From positions 62,001 through 126,000 of the forward strand of contig NZ_LNQS01000001.1 in the NCBI RefSeq assembly GCF_001513785.1: 64,000 nt of DNA. The letters run 5' to 3'. The notes beneath the pieces are model-generated. The model was not told where the DNA came from and did no database searches. It saw nothing but the letters and a program-made list of their open reading frames with translations. Source of the DNA: Rheinheimera sp. EpRS3. Lineage in GTDB: Bacteria > Pseudomonadota > Gammaproteobacteria > Enterobacterales > Alteromonadaceae. Position numbers and translations under genes: made by a program. Shown piece by piece: positions 33,710-43,228 of this stretch. Each line of letters starts with the position of its first letter. Within the stretch, counting starts at the first letter, position 1.

Positions 33710-35437
33710 ATGAAAGGCGAAGTGGTAAAACAAATGCCCCCGGCACATATCGAGGGTAACTTTCGCGAGAAAGTCATTAATTTGTCCAGCCGGTTTAACC
33801 GGCTGCCGGGTGGTGATCGTAGCATAGCGTCAATCGCGCTGCTGGCTACGCTGGTGGCGGCAACGATAGTGCTGATTTTGTGGACTTCAGCAAAAAACTA
33901 CGTGCCCTTGTATGGCAATCAGGAGCATTACGACAAAGCCAGTATTCTGGAAATTCTGGATAAAGAAAAAGTCGCCTTTCGTATTGATACCGATACCGGC
34001 AATATTATGGTGGCGCAAGACCGCCTGGCCGATGCCCGTATTACATTGGCTGCACGTGGTATTAAAGCCGCCATGCCCGAAGGGCTGTCCACCATTGGTG
34101 AAAAAGTAACCATGGGCACCAGCCAGTTTATGGAGTCCATGCAATACCAGCATGCGCTGGAGGGTGAACTGGCGCGCACTATCATCACTATGGACGGCGT
34201 GCGTAACAGCCGGGTGCATCTGGCCGTGCCAAAACGTAATTTATTTGTTGGCCGCCAGGAAGAGAAATCTGCCGCTTCTGTGATGGTAGATTTAGCACCG
34301 GGCTATGAGCTTAAACCGACTCAGGTTGAAGCAATCGTCAGCCTGATCACCGGCAGTGTGCCGGGGCTGGACCCACGCAAAGTATCGGTGGTTGATCAGC
34401 GCGGTAAATTACTTACTGGCGAGTTGTACGACGACGCCCCGATTGGCAAAGAAACCGACAAAAAACTGGCCTTTATCCAGAAACTGGAGCGCAATATTGA
34501 GCAGCGTGCCGCCATTATGCTGTTGCCGGTGCTGGGCGATGGCAATTTCCGCATTCAGATTTCATCTGACGTGGATTTCAGTGTGGTAGAAGAAACCCGC
34601 GAAGCAGTGGACCCTGCCTCGGTAATGCGGTCTGAATCAGTAAAAACCGATACTACCCTCGATCAACTGGCAATGGGCATTCCGGGGGCGTTGGCAAACC
34701 AACCTCCGTTGCCGGCGGATCAACAAGCTGATGACAATAACCAGCGTACCTCCGAGCGCAATGAAAGCAGCCGTCAGTTTGACAATGGCCGCGCTGTTAC
34801 CCACACCCGCTTTGAAGTGGGCCGGTTAAAGTCGATGAGTGTGTCAGTGCTGGTAAATGAAGCTGCCGCAGGTGATGCTGGCTGGACTCAGCCGCAGCTG
34901 CAGCAATTGGGCGAAATGGTAAAAACGGCGACCGGTTTTCAGGCTGAACGTGGCGATCAGTTTAATATCACCAGTTTTGGTTTTGTCGCCGCCGAGCTGT
35001 CAAGTGCGCCGCAGGCCGGTTTGCCGTGGTGGCAACTGCCTGAGGTGAAAGAATATGCCCGCTATGTATTTGGCAGCTTAATTGCGCTGGCGCTGATCCT
35101 GTTTGGTGTACGGCCTTTGGTTAACCATCTGATCAGTGGAAAAAAACAGCGCGAGCCTGAAGCCGACAGCGCCTATACCGCCTTGTCGGATCAACCACTT
35201 TCAGCACTAAATGCGCAGCCTAATGCCAAAAACGCCCCAGATAACAGCGCAGATGCAGCTCAGGCTGATATGCCGCAAGCGGGTTTTAACGCTATGAACC
35301 TGCCCAAGATTGGTTCTGAATTTGCTGAGCAAATCAGCCATATGCAGCTCTTGGCCAGTAAAGAATCTGACAGAGTAACCGCAGTGATTAAATATTGGGT
35401 AGAGCGAGGAGTCAGCATTGAATCAACTAAGGTCTGA
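33710..35437 (+). CDS. fliF: Flagellar MS-ring protein FliF
   Basis: 575 residues with membrane helices at about 45-65 and 448-468. YVPLYGNQEHYDKASILEILDKEKVAF and the MEGELARTI-like FMESMQYQHALEGELARTIITMDGV.NSRVHLAVPKRNLF are family hallmarks; the C-terminal cytosolic tail (FAEQISHMQLLASKESDRVTAVIKYWV) binds FliG. The 3' end overlaps the fliG start by 20 nt. Confidence 0.96.
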   Translation: MKGEVVKQMPPAHIEGNFREKVINLSSRFNRLPGGDRSIASIALLATLVAATIVLILWTSAKNYVPLYGNQEHYDKASILEILDKEKVAFRIDTDTGNIMVAQDRLADARITLAARGIKAAMPEGLSTIGEKVTMGTSQFMESMQYQHALEGELARTIITMDGVRNSRVHLAVPKRNLFVGRQEEKSAASVMVDLAPGYELKPTQVEAIVSLITGSVPGLDPRKVSVVDQRGKLLTGELYDDAPIGKETDKKLAFIQKLERNIEQRAAIMLLPVLGDGNFRIQISSDVDFSVVEETREAVDPASVMRSESVKTDTTLDQLAMGIPGALANQPPLPADQQADDNNQRTSERNESSRQFDNGRAVTHTRFEVGRLKSMSVSVLVNEAAAGDAGWTQPQLQQLGEMVKTATGFQAERGDQFNITSFGFVAAELSSAPQAGLPWWQLPEVKEYARYVFGSLIALALILFGVRPLVNHLISGKKQREPEADSAYTALSDQPLSALNAQPNAKNAPDNSADAAQADMPQAGFNAMNLPKIGSEFAEQISHMQLLASKESDRVTAVIKYWVERGVSIESTKV

Positions 35438-36437
35438 ACATAGCCGCACTATTACCGATTTAGATCGGGCGGCCATTTTGCTGCTCAGCATGGGTGAAGA
35501 AAATGCAGCCGGCATTATAAAAAAGCTCAGCCGGCATGAAGTTAAAGCCTTGTCAGAACGTATGGCAAAGATCACCAACGTAACGCAAGACGATGTGGCA
35601 TTAATTTTAAACGACTTTTTTGACTGCTACCGCAGTGAAAGCGGTGTTAGCGGTGCCTCAAGGTTGTACCTTGAGCGGGCGCTGGACAAAGCCGTAGGCC
35701 GTAAACTGGCGCGCGGCATGCTGGATGATATCTACGGCGGCGCACTGGCGGACGATTTACGCCGGTTGGAGTGGGTACCCCCTGAGCTGCTGGCACGCTT
35801 TTTAGAGCAGGAGCATGCGCAAATGCAGGCACTGTTGCTGGCTTTTTTACCGCCCGAGCAAGCCTCAGCCGTCATCGCATTATTTCCCAAACAAAAACAT
35901 GACGACATTCTGTTTCGCATTGCCAGCCTGCGTGAAGTCAGCGAACACGTAATGGACGACTTGCGCCATACACTGGAAGCCTGCATTGAATTTGTTGGCG
36001 AACAGGTTGGTGCCCGCGTTAATGGCGTGGAAAAAGTGGCTGAAATTATGAACCGCTACAACGGCAATAAAGCCGAGGTAATGGAGCTGCTAAAACAACA
36101 TAATGCCGAAACGGCCGAAGCAGTACAGGATAAAATGTATGACTTTGGCTCACTGGCGCGCCAAAGCGAAGATGTGCTGGCTCATCTGCTGAACGAAATA
36201 CCGGATGAGCTATGGGTAGTGGCGCTAAAAGGCTGTGAACCGGCGATGCTGGACAGCATTATGTCGGCCCTGCCAAAACGGCTGGCGCAGGTTTACCGCC
36301 AGCAAATTGAAGGCACCAAAGCACAAACTGTTTCCAAAGTTGAAGCCGCCCGGGCCGAAATAATGCGCATGATCCGCCAGATGATGGCCAAAGGCGAAGT
36401 GGATTACCGTTTGTACGAAGAAGCAACACTGGGATAA
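35418..36437 (+). CDS. fliG: Flagellar switch/torque protein FliG
   Basis: 339 residues from a TTG start at 35418, supported by GAGGAG about 7 nt upstream and by the correct length. FliG contacts the stator and carries torque. Conserved parts: DRAAILLLSMGEENAAGIIKKLSRHEVKAL, ALDKAVGRKLARGML, the EHPQ-like region replaced by FLEQEHAQMQALLLAFLPPEQASAV, and the C-terminal torque helix SEDVLAHLLNEIPDELWVVALKGCEPAMLDSIMSALPKRLAQ, where charged residues that face LafT are visible. Two nt separate it from fliH. Confidence 0.94.
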   Translation: MNQLRSEHSRTITDLDRAAILLLSMGEENAAGIIKKLSRHEVKALSERMAKITNVTQDDVALILNDFFDCYRSESGVSGASRLYLERALDKAVGRKLARGMLDDIYGGALADDLRRLEWVPPELLARFLEQEHAQMQALLLAFLPPEQASAVIALFPKQKHDDILFRIASLREVSEHVMDDLRHTLEACIEFVGEQVGARVNGVEKVAEIMNRYNGNKAEVMELLKQHNAETAEAVQDKMYDFGSLARQSEDVLAHLLNEIPDELWVVALKGCEPAMLDSIMSALPKRLAQVYRQQIEGTKAQTVSKVEAARAEIMRMIRQMMAKGEVDYRLYEEATLG

Positions 36438-36439
36438 TT

Positions 36440-37075
36440 ATGGCAGATCTGTATCGTTTCCCCGGTGTACAGCGCGACCTGAGCCGACAAAGCCCGGAGC
36501 AGCAACTGCAACAAGCTTATGAGCGCGGCGTGCAGGAAGGCCGGCTACAGGGCGCAGAGCAAGGGCGGTTGCAGGCACAACAGCAGGCCGAGCAACAGGC
36601 GCTGCAACAGGCTGATGCCCGCCAGCAACAAGCGATACAGCAACTGCGGCAGCAGTTTGAGCAACAATTGCAGCAGCTACAACAGCAATTGCAGCAACAA
36701 CAGCAGCAACAGGAAAAACAACTGGCACAGGCCATATTTGAACTGGTTAGCAAACTGGCGACATTAACGCTGGAGGCTGAACTTAGCCTGCAGCCGGCAC
36801 ATTTGCAGCAGGCTATCGCCAGCGTATTAGCCTTATTGCAGGTAAACGAACAGATCGACACTATCCGGCTGTCCCCGACAGACTTTGCGCTGTGGCAGCA
36901 GATGGACATTGCCGCCCTTGGCAATATAAAGCTACAACCCGATGCCCGGCTGGTGGCAGGTAGCGCTGAATTTGTCGGTTTATCTCAGTTACATCTACTC
37001 GACTTTCGCCAGCGTCTGGCGCAAATGCTGCCGCAGTTAAAACAGCAACTGGAGAGCATCAATGAACCTGCTTGA
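36440..37075 (+). CDS. fliH: Flagellar export regulator FliH
   Basis: 211 residues. FliH is the peripheral stalk that binds the ATPase FliI. The N-terminal half is extraordinarily Gln-rich (about 15-95, with runs of up to seven Gln interrupted by Leu), encoded by CAG/CAA repeats that also create long spurious reading frames on the other strand. The C-terminal half (LAQAIFELVSKLATLTLEAELSLQPAHLQQAIASVLALL) is the conserved FliH/type III stator part. It overlaps fliI by 14 nt. Confidence 0.85.
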   Translation: MADLYRFPGVQRDLSRQSPEQQLQQAYERGVQEGRLQGAEQGRLQAQQQAEQQALQQADARQQQAIQQLRQQFEQQLQQLQQQLQQQQQQQEKQLAQAIFELVSKLATLTLEAELSLQPAHLQQAIASVLALLQVNEQIDTIRLSPTDFALWQQMDIAALGNIKLQPDARLVAGSAEFVGLSQLHLLDFRQRLAQMLPQLKQQLESINEPA

Positions 37076-38390
37076 CCGCTTGCAACAGGCAGGCGGTCAG
37101 TTAGATGCCGGTGCCTTATATCAGAGCTTTGGTACTCTGGTAAGGGTAAATGGCATGGTGCTTACCGTAGCCGGTGGCCAGTACACATTAGGGCAACGTT
37201 ATCAGGTAGAAATGCAGGACGGCCAGTGGGTTGAAGCTGAAGTGGTAGGTTTTGACCGCGAGCAGGCGTTTTTAATGCCACTTACCAATGCCAGTGCGCT
37301 GACAACCGGCGCCAGAGTAAAGCCGCTGCTAAGTGCCGGTGCGCTTATCGTAAGCCGGGCACTGCTGGGGCGGGTAGTTGATGGCCTGATGCAACCGCTG
37401 GACGGCGGCCCGGCCTTAACCAAAGGTGAGCATATCAGCAGCCAGTTGGCGGCGGTAAACCCAATGCAGAAAAAGGGCGTCAGTACGCCGCTGGATGTCG
37501 GCATAAAAGCTATTAATGGCTTATTTACTGTTGGCCAGGGCCAGCGGCTGGGCTTATTTGCCGGCTCTGGCGTGGGTAAAAGTAAATTGCTTGGCATGAT
37601 GACACGCTTTACCAGTGCCGATGTGGTGATCGTTGGCTTAGTGGGCGAACGCGGCTGGGAAGTAAAAGACTTTATTGAACATAGCCTCGGCCCGGATGGT
37701 ATGAAAAAAGCCATCGTGGTGGCAGCACCGGCCGATCAGTCGCCGTTGCTGCGGATGCGCAGTGCCGAGCTGGCGCACCGCTTAGCGGCCTGGTTTCGCG
37801 ATCAGGGTTTGCATGTACTGTTACTGGTTGATTCGTTAACCCGTTACGCCCAGGCACAGCGCGAAATTGCGTTGTCAGTTGGTGAGCCGCCAGCTACCCG
37901 GGGTTATCCGCCGTCGGTGTTTAGCAAACTCACTCAGTTGGTCGAGCGCGCCGGTAACAGCAGCGATAGCAGTGGTAGCATGACAGCCATTTACACCGTG
38001 CTGGCCGAAGGCGACGATCAGCAAGACCCGATAGCCGATTCTGCCCGCGCTATTCTGGATGGTCATGTGGTATTAAGCCGCGAACTGGCCGAGCGCGGCC
38101 ATTATCCGGCGATAGATATTGGCGCTTCCATCAGCCGGGTAATGCCGAATATTGTTTCCGAGCAGCAGCTGAAAAGCTGTTACAGCTTAAAACGTTTATA
38201 TAGCCGTTATCAGCAGGTGCAGGAGCTGATCCCGCTGGGGGCTTATCAGGCTGGTAAAGACAGCGAGCTGGATCGCGCCGTGGCACTGTACCCGAAGATA
38301 GAGCAGTTCCTCTGTCAGGGCTTAAATGAACAGGTCGATTTCAGCCAAACCGAACAACAACTGGCAACTTTGGTGGCGCAGCATGCTTAA
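37062..38390 (+). CDS. fliI: Flagellar export ATPase FliI
   Basis: 442 residues. F1-beta-like ATPase: Walker A GSGVGKSKL at about 168, GLVGERGWEVKDFIE, the Walker B segment LHVLLLVDSLTRYAQAQREIALSVGEPPATRGYPPSVFSKL, and GSMTAIYTVLAEGDD...DSARAILDGHVVLSRELAERGHYPAID. It energises unfolding and delivery of export substrates. It overlaps fliJ by 8 nt. Confidence 0.97.
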   Translation: MNLLDRLQQAGGQLDAGALYQSFGTLVRVNGMVLTVAGGQYTLGQRYQVEMQDGQWVEAEVVGFDREQAFLMPLTNASALTTGARVKPLLSAGALIVSRALLGRVVDGLMQPLDGGPALTKGEHISSQLAAVNPMQKKGVSTPLDVGIKAINGLFTVGQGQRLGLFAGSGVGKSKLLGMMTRFTSADVVIVGLVGERGWEVKDFIEHSLGPDGMKKAIVVAAPADQSPLLRMRSAELAHRLAAWFRDQGLHVLLLVDSLTRYAQAQREIALSVGEPPATRGYPPSVFSKLTQLVERAGNSSDSSGSMTAIYTVLAEGDDQQDPIADSARAILDGHVVLSRELAERGHYPAIDIGASISRVMPNIVSEQQLKSCYSLKRLYSRYQQVQELIPLGAYQAGKDSELDRAVALYPKIEQFLCQGLNEQVDFSQTEQQLATLVAQHA

Positions 38391-38802
38391 AAAATATCTG
38401 CAAACGCAACAGGACAACTTCGATGTCATGCGCAGCCGGCACAGCCAGTTGCAGCGTCAGGCCGAGCACGAACAACAGCGCAGCAGCCTGCTGGCACAAC
38501 ATATCGATAGTATGGAAACCAGCCGCCAGATGGTATGCAGCCTTAGCCTGCAAAACTTGTCTGGCTTAAAAGTCATTATGCAGGACATGGCACAGCAACA
38601 GCAGCACCGCAGCGATTTGGCGCAGCAGGAAGTGACCATGCAACAGCAGGCCTGCAGCAAGCAGGCAGCTTACAACCTGGCCATAGAGCAGGTGTTGGAA
38701 AAACGCCGCCAGCGCCAGGTATTGCAACAGCAGCGGCGCGAACAAAAACAGCAGGACGAACTGGCAATGCAAATGTATCTGCGCCAGCGCGTAACCGGCT
38801 GA
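38383..38802 (+). CDS. fliJ: Flagellar export chaperone/stalk FliJ
   Basis: 139 residues from ATG 38383; an upstream in-frame ATG lies deep in fliI. Highly charged, Gln-rich coiled coil throughout, with no other domain, as expected for the central stalk of the FliI hexamer. It is the last gene of the flagellar cluster. A convergent gene begins only 5 nt beyond its stop with no obvious terminator between. Confidence 0.85.
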   Translation: MLKKYLQTQQDNFDVMRSRHSQLQRQAEHEQQRSSLLAQHIDSMETSRQMVCSLSLQNLSGLKVIMQDMAQQQQHRSDLAQQEVTMQQQACSKQAAYNLAIEQVLEKRRQRQVLQQQRREQKQQDELAMQMYLRQRVTG

Positions 38803-38807
38803 GCTGA

Positions 38808-39512
38808 CTATTTCACAATAAAATCAAAATATTGCTCGGTATATACCGGTGGCTGGTGGGTAAAGTGCCACCATTCCATGCTGTATACCTTAAAACCGGC
38901 GTCGTGCATCAGGTTTTCCAGCAGCTGCCGGTTGGCTTGTTGTGCGGCTGTAATGCCGGGCGCACCAACATTGGATACCGGATCAAACATATCAAACGCT
39001 GAGCCCATATCCAGCGGCCGCCAGTTGCCGCTGTTATCTTTCGCCGCCAGTGTTAAATCTATCGTGCTGCCACGGCTGTGGCCGGATTTTTCGGCAATAT
39101 ATTCACCCACCAGTTTATCTTTGCCCAGATTCGGATAGTACTGTGCTTTGGTGCGGGTATCGCTTAAATCGCTGGCCCAGCGCATAAAATGGTTTACCGC
39201 CCGTTGTGGCCGGTAGCAGTCAAATATCCACAGCGTATAACCTTGGGCTGCAGCGGCTTGCTGCACCTGCACCAGCGCCTGAGCCGCATTTTGTTGCAAA
39301 TAGCATTTGTTAGCCTGGTAACCGTCTACTTTACTGCCAACAAAATTCTCTGTACCAAGGTAGGCCATGCGTACCTGCGCCTGCGGCACTAAAGTGGCGA
39401 TATCGATAAAGTCAGCCGGTATCTCAGCTGGTGGCGGTGTAGCCACTGTTGCAGTCTGCGTAACTGCTGCGCAACCGGTGAGCAGTAATGCCGTTAGTGT
39501 CAGTGTTTTCAT
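38808..39512 (-). CDS. D-Ala-D-Ala dipeptidase (VanX/DdpX family), lipoprotein
   Basis: 234 residues from the ATG at 39512; a longer frame to 39563 would overlap the upstream gene. Signal peptide with lipobox LLTGC. Zinc-peptidase motifs of the M15D family are present: GHSRGSTIDLTL (His and Asp ligands) and MEWWHFTH (catalytic Glu, His ligand); DIATLVPQAQVRMAYLGTENFVG is a typical start. The enzyme cleaves D-Ala-D-Ala, here probably in the periplasm for peptidoglycan turnover rather than glycopeptide resistance, since no VanH/A/R/S genes are nearby. It overlaps the antiporter gene by 4 nt, so the two form an operon. Confidence 0.9.
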   Translation of the reverse strand: MKTLTLTALLLTGCAAVTQTATVATPPPAEIPADFIDIATLVPQAQVRMAYLGTENFVGSKVDGYQANKCYLQQNAAQALVQVQQAAAAQGYTLWIFDCYRPQRAVNHFMRWASDLSDTRTKAQYYPNLGKDKLVGEYIAEKSGHSRGSTIDLTLAAKDNSGNWRPLDMGSAFDMFDPVSNVGAPGITAAQQANRQLLENLMHDAGFKVYSMEWWHFTHQPPVYTEQYFDFIVK

Positions 39513-40900
39513 ATCATCAGCACTCCGGCTAGTAAGAACGCCAGCAGCGCCAGCACACCGCAAAACAATGCATAGGGCAGTTGGGTTTTAACGTGTTCGA
39601 GTAAATCACAGCCCGAGGCGACTGAACTTACCGCTGTGCTGTCGGATATCGGCGAGCAGTGATCGCCAAACACCCCACCGCTGAGTATCGCTGCCAGCAC
39701 CAAAGACGGCGGCAAACCGAGCAGTTCTACCATCGGCATGCCGATGGGGATCAAAATAGCAAAGGTGCCCCAACTGGTGCCGGTGGTAAACGAAATTAGT
39801 GCCCCGGAAAGGAATAATAACGCCGGGATCAGCACCAGCGGCAGGCTGTCATTAACGATAGAAGCAATAAAAGTACCGGTGCCCAGTAGTTTTAAACTAC
39901 TGCCCAGCGCCAGCGATAACAGCACTATGGTTACCAGTGGCAGCAGTTCGCTCATACCTTTAAAGCCGATATCGACCAGTTGCTGATGTTTAAAGCGTTT
40001 GCTAAACAGCATCATGCAATACGCTACTAAACACGCCAGTGTGGTGGCATACAGCACCGATTGCGAGCCCGAACCCGACACCAATCTGCCATTGCCGGTC
40101 ATCAGCATAAAGCCCAGCATTGAGGCGACCAGCGTGAGTAATGGCACCAGCATAAAAGACGGGTGGCTGGGTTTAATATCAATTTCGGTATGGGCTGACA
40201 GCGTATGCAATTCTTGCTCTGACTTACGCATCGGTCCATAAACCTTGCCGGTAATAATGGTGTACAGCACTACCGTTAAGGTAAACAGCGCATAAAAATT
40301 CAGCGGTATAGTGCCAATTAGCACACTTACAGCGTTATCGCCCAGTGAATAGTTGCTAAGCAGGCCCAGAATATAAGCGCCCCAGCCGTTAAGCAGAATA
40401 ATAATGCAAATGGGTGCGCTGGTACTGTCGATAATATAGGCCAACCGGGCACGGCTCATTTTAAACTTGTCGAATAAGCCGCGTGAGCTGATACCGGCGG
40501 TAAGTGAGCTAAGGTTAGATTCGATAAAGGTCACTGAGCTGATAAAAAAGGTGAGTAAGCCTGCCTGCCGCGGGGTTTTCGCCACGCCTTTTTCGACCAG
40601 CATTTTTACCGTGGCCGACACCCCGCCAGAGTCTCGCATATAGGCCAGCAGGCCGCCTACCAGCAACGAAAACATCAAAATACGGGCGTTATCGCTGTCT
40701 TTGGTTACCGCAACAATGCGCTCCAGCGTTTGAATGCTGCCATCCAGCAACAGGCCCGGCCCGGCGCCCTGGCCGGCCTGCAAAAAAATCAGTAACTCAG
40801 CGCTGCATAACGATAGCAGCAGGGCCAGTATCACTTCTTTACGCCACAGTACAATGACAATGGCGACCAGCGCCGGAACTAAGGTTAACCAATCAGCCAA
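39509..40900 (-). CDS. NhaC-family Na+/H+ (or substrate/Na+) antiporter
   Basis: 463 residues with 11-12 hydrophobic segments; TTG start with GGAGG 5 nt upstream. Family features include SFTTGTSWGTFAILIPIGMPM and GGVFGDHCSPISDSTAVSSVASGCDLLEHVKTQLPYAL. Members exchange Na+ for H+ or small organic anions. Overlap with the dipeptidase gene suggests linked use; a D-Ala or peptide substrate is possible but not shown. Confidence 0.88.
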   Translation of the reverse strand: MADWLTLVPALVAIVIVLWRKEVILALLLSLCSAELLIFLQAGQGAGPGLLLDGSIQTLERIVAVTKDSDNARILMFSLLVGGLLAYMRDSGGVSATVKMLVEKGVAKTPRQAGLLTFFISSVTFIESNLSSLTAGISSRGLFDKFKMSRARLAYIIDSTSAPICIIILLNGWGAYILGLLSNYSLGDNAVSVLIGTIPLNFYALFTLTVVLYTIITGKVYGPMRKSEQELHTLSAHTEIDIKPSHPSFMLVPLLTLVASMLGFMLMTGNGRLVSGSGSQSVLYATTLACLVAYCMMLFSKRFKHQQLVDIGFKGMSELLPLVTIVLLSLALGSSLKLLGTGTFIASIVNDSLPLVLIPALLFLSGALISFTTGTSWGTFAILIPIGMPMVELLGLPPSLVLAAILSGGVFGDHCSPISDSTAVSSVASGCDLLEHVKTQLPYALFCGVLALLAFLLAGVLMI

Positions 40901-41126
40901 AATGGCCTCCTGTTATTATTATTGTGTTTTGCTGTGCTGCTGAATAATTTATACCGGTTGTGCCACAGTGTCGCAAGCTTTGCCGTGGCTTTTGCGATAA
41001 AGCGGCCATTGCAGCCGATTGCGACAGTAGGTGCTATTCACCGGTTTGCTGGTTTGTGATTAACTTGCATTTGTTAACAGAACTACGCCATGCTAGCAGG
41101 CTCAGGCAGTTAAGCAGAGGTGTAAC

Positions 41127-42560
41127 ATGCAAAGTGCTCTTCGTAAACTTTTGGCCAGTGGGTTTTTGGTCAGCGTATTTAGTTTAACCATGGCGGTACA
41201 GGCAATGACGATGAATAGTTTATCCCCAACGCAGTATAACGAGATTAAACAAAGCGCTTTGGATAAACCGCAACTAGTGTATGACGACATTGCGCCGCTG
41301 CTGATGCAGCACCAGCAAAACCCGTTATTTCGTTTTACGCAGTTGGGGCAGTCGGCACTGGGTACACCAATCTGGCAAATAGACATTGGCAGCGGGCCGG
41401 TAAAAATTCTGGCCTGGTCACAAATGCACGGCAATGAGTCTACCGCTACTGCGGCGCTGATGGATTTACTGAATTTTATTGCTGCAGAGCGGCAAAAAAG
41501 CTGGCGTGACACCTGGTTAAGTAAAGTGAGTATCCGCTTAATACCGATGGTAAACCCCGATGGTGCCGCTGCCGGTTCACGCTTTAACAGCATGGGCATC
41601 GATATTAACCGCGACGCCAAAGCGTTACAAAGCCCGGAAGGCCGTTTGCTAATGCAGGCCGCCAAAGAGTTTAAACCGGATTTTGGCCTTAACCTGCATG
41701 ACCAAAACCGCTTTTATGCCGTAGGCGACACTAACAAACAAGCGACTATCTCGTTGCTGGCGCCGGCGTTTAACGAAGCAAAAGACATCGACGACGCCCG
41801 TAAAAAAGCCATGCAACTAATTGGCGATATGCGGGATTTGCTGGAGAGTGAGCTGCCGGGCTATCTGGCGAAATACAACGACACTTTTTCATGGCGCTCC
41901 TTTGGCGACACCTTTGCCGGTATGGGCATCAGCACCGTGCTGATTGAATCGGGTGGCCACCCGCGCGATGACAACCGTCAGGTAGCACGCAAACTTAATG
42001 CCCAGTTGCTGGTAATGAGCATTGAAAGTATCGGCAGCGGCGCTTATCAGCAACAGCCACTAAGTGCGTATCAGGCTATTCCGTTTAACCGCGATGGCGG
42101 CATTAAAGATGTGTTGATTAATAACCTGGGTATCAGTGTTAACGGCAACAAGGCTCAGGTCGATCTGGCGTTAGAGCTGGATACCAGCGGCGGTCAGGGC
42201 AGGGTGCGGGATATTGGCGATTTATCTATTTATGCTGGTTACCAGCAGTTTGACGCCAGCGGCCTGCAGTATCAGGCGCCCAAAGCCTATGCGCTTAGCC
42301 AAGCCTTAACGCTGGATAACGCCGGCTATATTGCACTGCTGCGCCAGGGTTACAGCCATTTTAGCGGTGATGCTGCATTGCTAAGCAATAACTCAGATTT
42401 CCCGGTGGTGATAAACCCCAAAGGTTTGGCTACAACAACGCCACAGCGCCACCGTTTGGCCACTTTTTTACTGCGCAATGACAAAGGCGTGCAGCTGGCG
42501 CTGTTAAACGGCCAGTTGCTGGATCTTAACAACGCTACACTGCTGGATCTTAACAAATAG
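41127..42560 (+). CDS. M14-family zinc carboxypeptidase, exported
   Basis: 477 residues with a signal peptide (about 1-27, VFSLTMAVQAM). The zinc site motif HGNES (HxxE) is at about 104, followed by RLIPMVNPDGAAAG and GIDINRDA and a later NLHDQNRFY with the third ligand His. The catalytic Glu near IESGGHPRDD is consistent. A C-terminal region of about 150 residues after the peptidase core is less conserved. It is transcribed divergently from the antiporter gene across 226 nt, and no substrate can be deduced. Confidence 0.88.
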   Translation: MQSALRKLLASGFLVSVFSLTMAVQAMTMNSLSPTQYNEIKQSALDKPQLVYDDIAPLLMQHQQNPLFRFTQLGQSALGTPIWQIDIGSGPVKILAWSQMHGNESTATAALMDLLNFIAAERQKSWRDTWLSKVSIRLIPMVNPDGAAAGSRFNSMGIDINRDAKALQSPEGRLLMQAAKEFKPDFGLNLHDQNRFYAVGDTNKQATISLLAPAFNEAKDIDDARKKAMQLIGDMRDLLESELPGYLAKYNDTFSWRSFGDTFAGMGISTVLIESGGHPRDDNRQVARKLNAQLLVMSIESIGSGAYQQQPLSAYQAIPFNRDGGIKDVLINNLGISVNGNKAQVDLALELDTSGGQGRVRDIGDLSIYAGYQQFDASGLQYQAPKAYALSQALTLDNAGYIALLRQGYSHFSGDAALLSNNSDFPVVINPKGLATTTPQRHRLATFLLRNDKGVQLALLNGQLLDLNNATLLDLNK

Positions 42561-42565
42561 TGCTA

Positions 42566-42590
42566 AGCCGGCTGGCGCAAGCTAGCCGGC
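42566..42590 (+). terminator. GC-rich hairpin after the M14 peptidase gene
   Basis: GCCGGCT and AGCCGGC form a 7-bp stem with a 10-nt loop a few bases after the stop. There is no T-tract, so it may be a Rho-dependent or processing structure rather than a true intrinsic terminator. Confidence 0.45.
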
Positions 42591-42691
42591 AAGCTGTTGC
42601 CTTGCCCCGCTGACATCGTTGTCAACATAGTGTCATATCTGTGCGGTATTGTGCGCTATGGTGCAGCGATGCAATAACAGGGCAGGGCATT

Positions 42692-43198
42692 ATGTTTAGT
42701 AAATCAGTGTCTGGCGTAAATCAGTCAGAGCCAGAGCTGCATCAGGCACTGAAAAATGCCGCGCCACTGGCACGTTATCTGGAAAAAAATGCCAGTAGTG
42801 CCGATGCAGCCGATATTTTTCAGGAGTCTATCGCCAGAGTGCTGGAGCAGGCCAGGCAAAAGCCTGTGCTTAATCCGCTGGCTTATGCCTTTACCGTGGC
42901 CCGCCATATGCTGATGCGGCTAAAACCGCTACCGGCAGAACAACCAGACGAGCTGGCCTGCCAAAGCGCCAACCCGGAAGAAATGGCCAGTTTGCAGCAA
43001 ACGGTTACTCTGTTTAGTCAGGCGCTGGAAGCTATGCCTGCGTTACGGCGTCAGGTATTTGTGTTGTACCGCATGGAGGGCAAAAGCCGCAGCTGTATTG
43101 CTGCTTTACTGCAAATCAGTGAAGAAGCGGTATCTAAGCATGTCAGCCGCGCTCTGGCAGATATTCAGCGTCAAATCGATCGGCAGCGCGCGGTGTAA
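42692..43198 (+). CDS. ECF sigma factor (FecI-like)
   Basis: 168 residues from ATG 42692 (AGGG upstream); an earlier ATG at 42641 lacks an RBS. Region 2 (ARYLEKNASSADAADIFQESIARVLEQAR...PLAYAFTVARHML) and region 4 (ALEAMPALRRQVFVLYRMEGKSRSCIAALLQISEEAVSKHVSRALADIQRQI) fit iron-starvation-type ECF factors. The next genes are a FecR anti-sigma and a TonB receptor with signalling domain, so this is a cell-surface signalling operon in FecI-FecR-FecA order. Confidence 0.93.
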   Translation: MFSKSVSGVNQSEPELHQALKNAAPLARYLEKNASSADAADIFQESIARVLEQARQKPVLNPLAYAFTVARHMLMRLKPLPAEQPDELACQSANPEEMASLQQTVTLFSQALEAMPALRRQVFVLYRMEGKSRSCIAALLQISEEAVSKHVSRALADIQRQIDRQRAV

Positions 43199-43228
43199 CA
43201 TTAGCGCTGGGTAAATAAAACCCGTTAA

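Noticed and set aside
36517-36924. Cysteine-rich 135-codon minus-strand frame
   Set aside because: It is the complement of the CAG/CAA glutamine tract of fliH.
38808-39512. Vancomycin-resistance gene vanX
   Set aside because: Family motifs match, but there are no VanA/H/R/S-type neighbours and the protein is a lipoprotein in a Gram-negative; a peptidoglycan turnover role is more likely.
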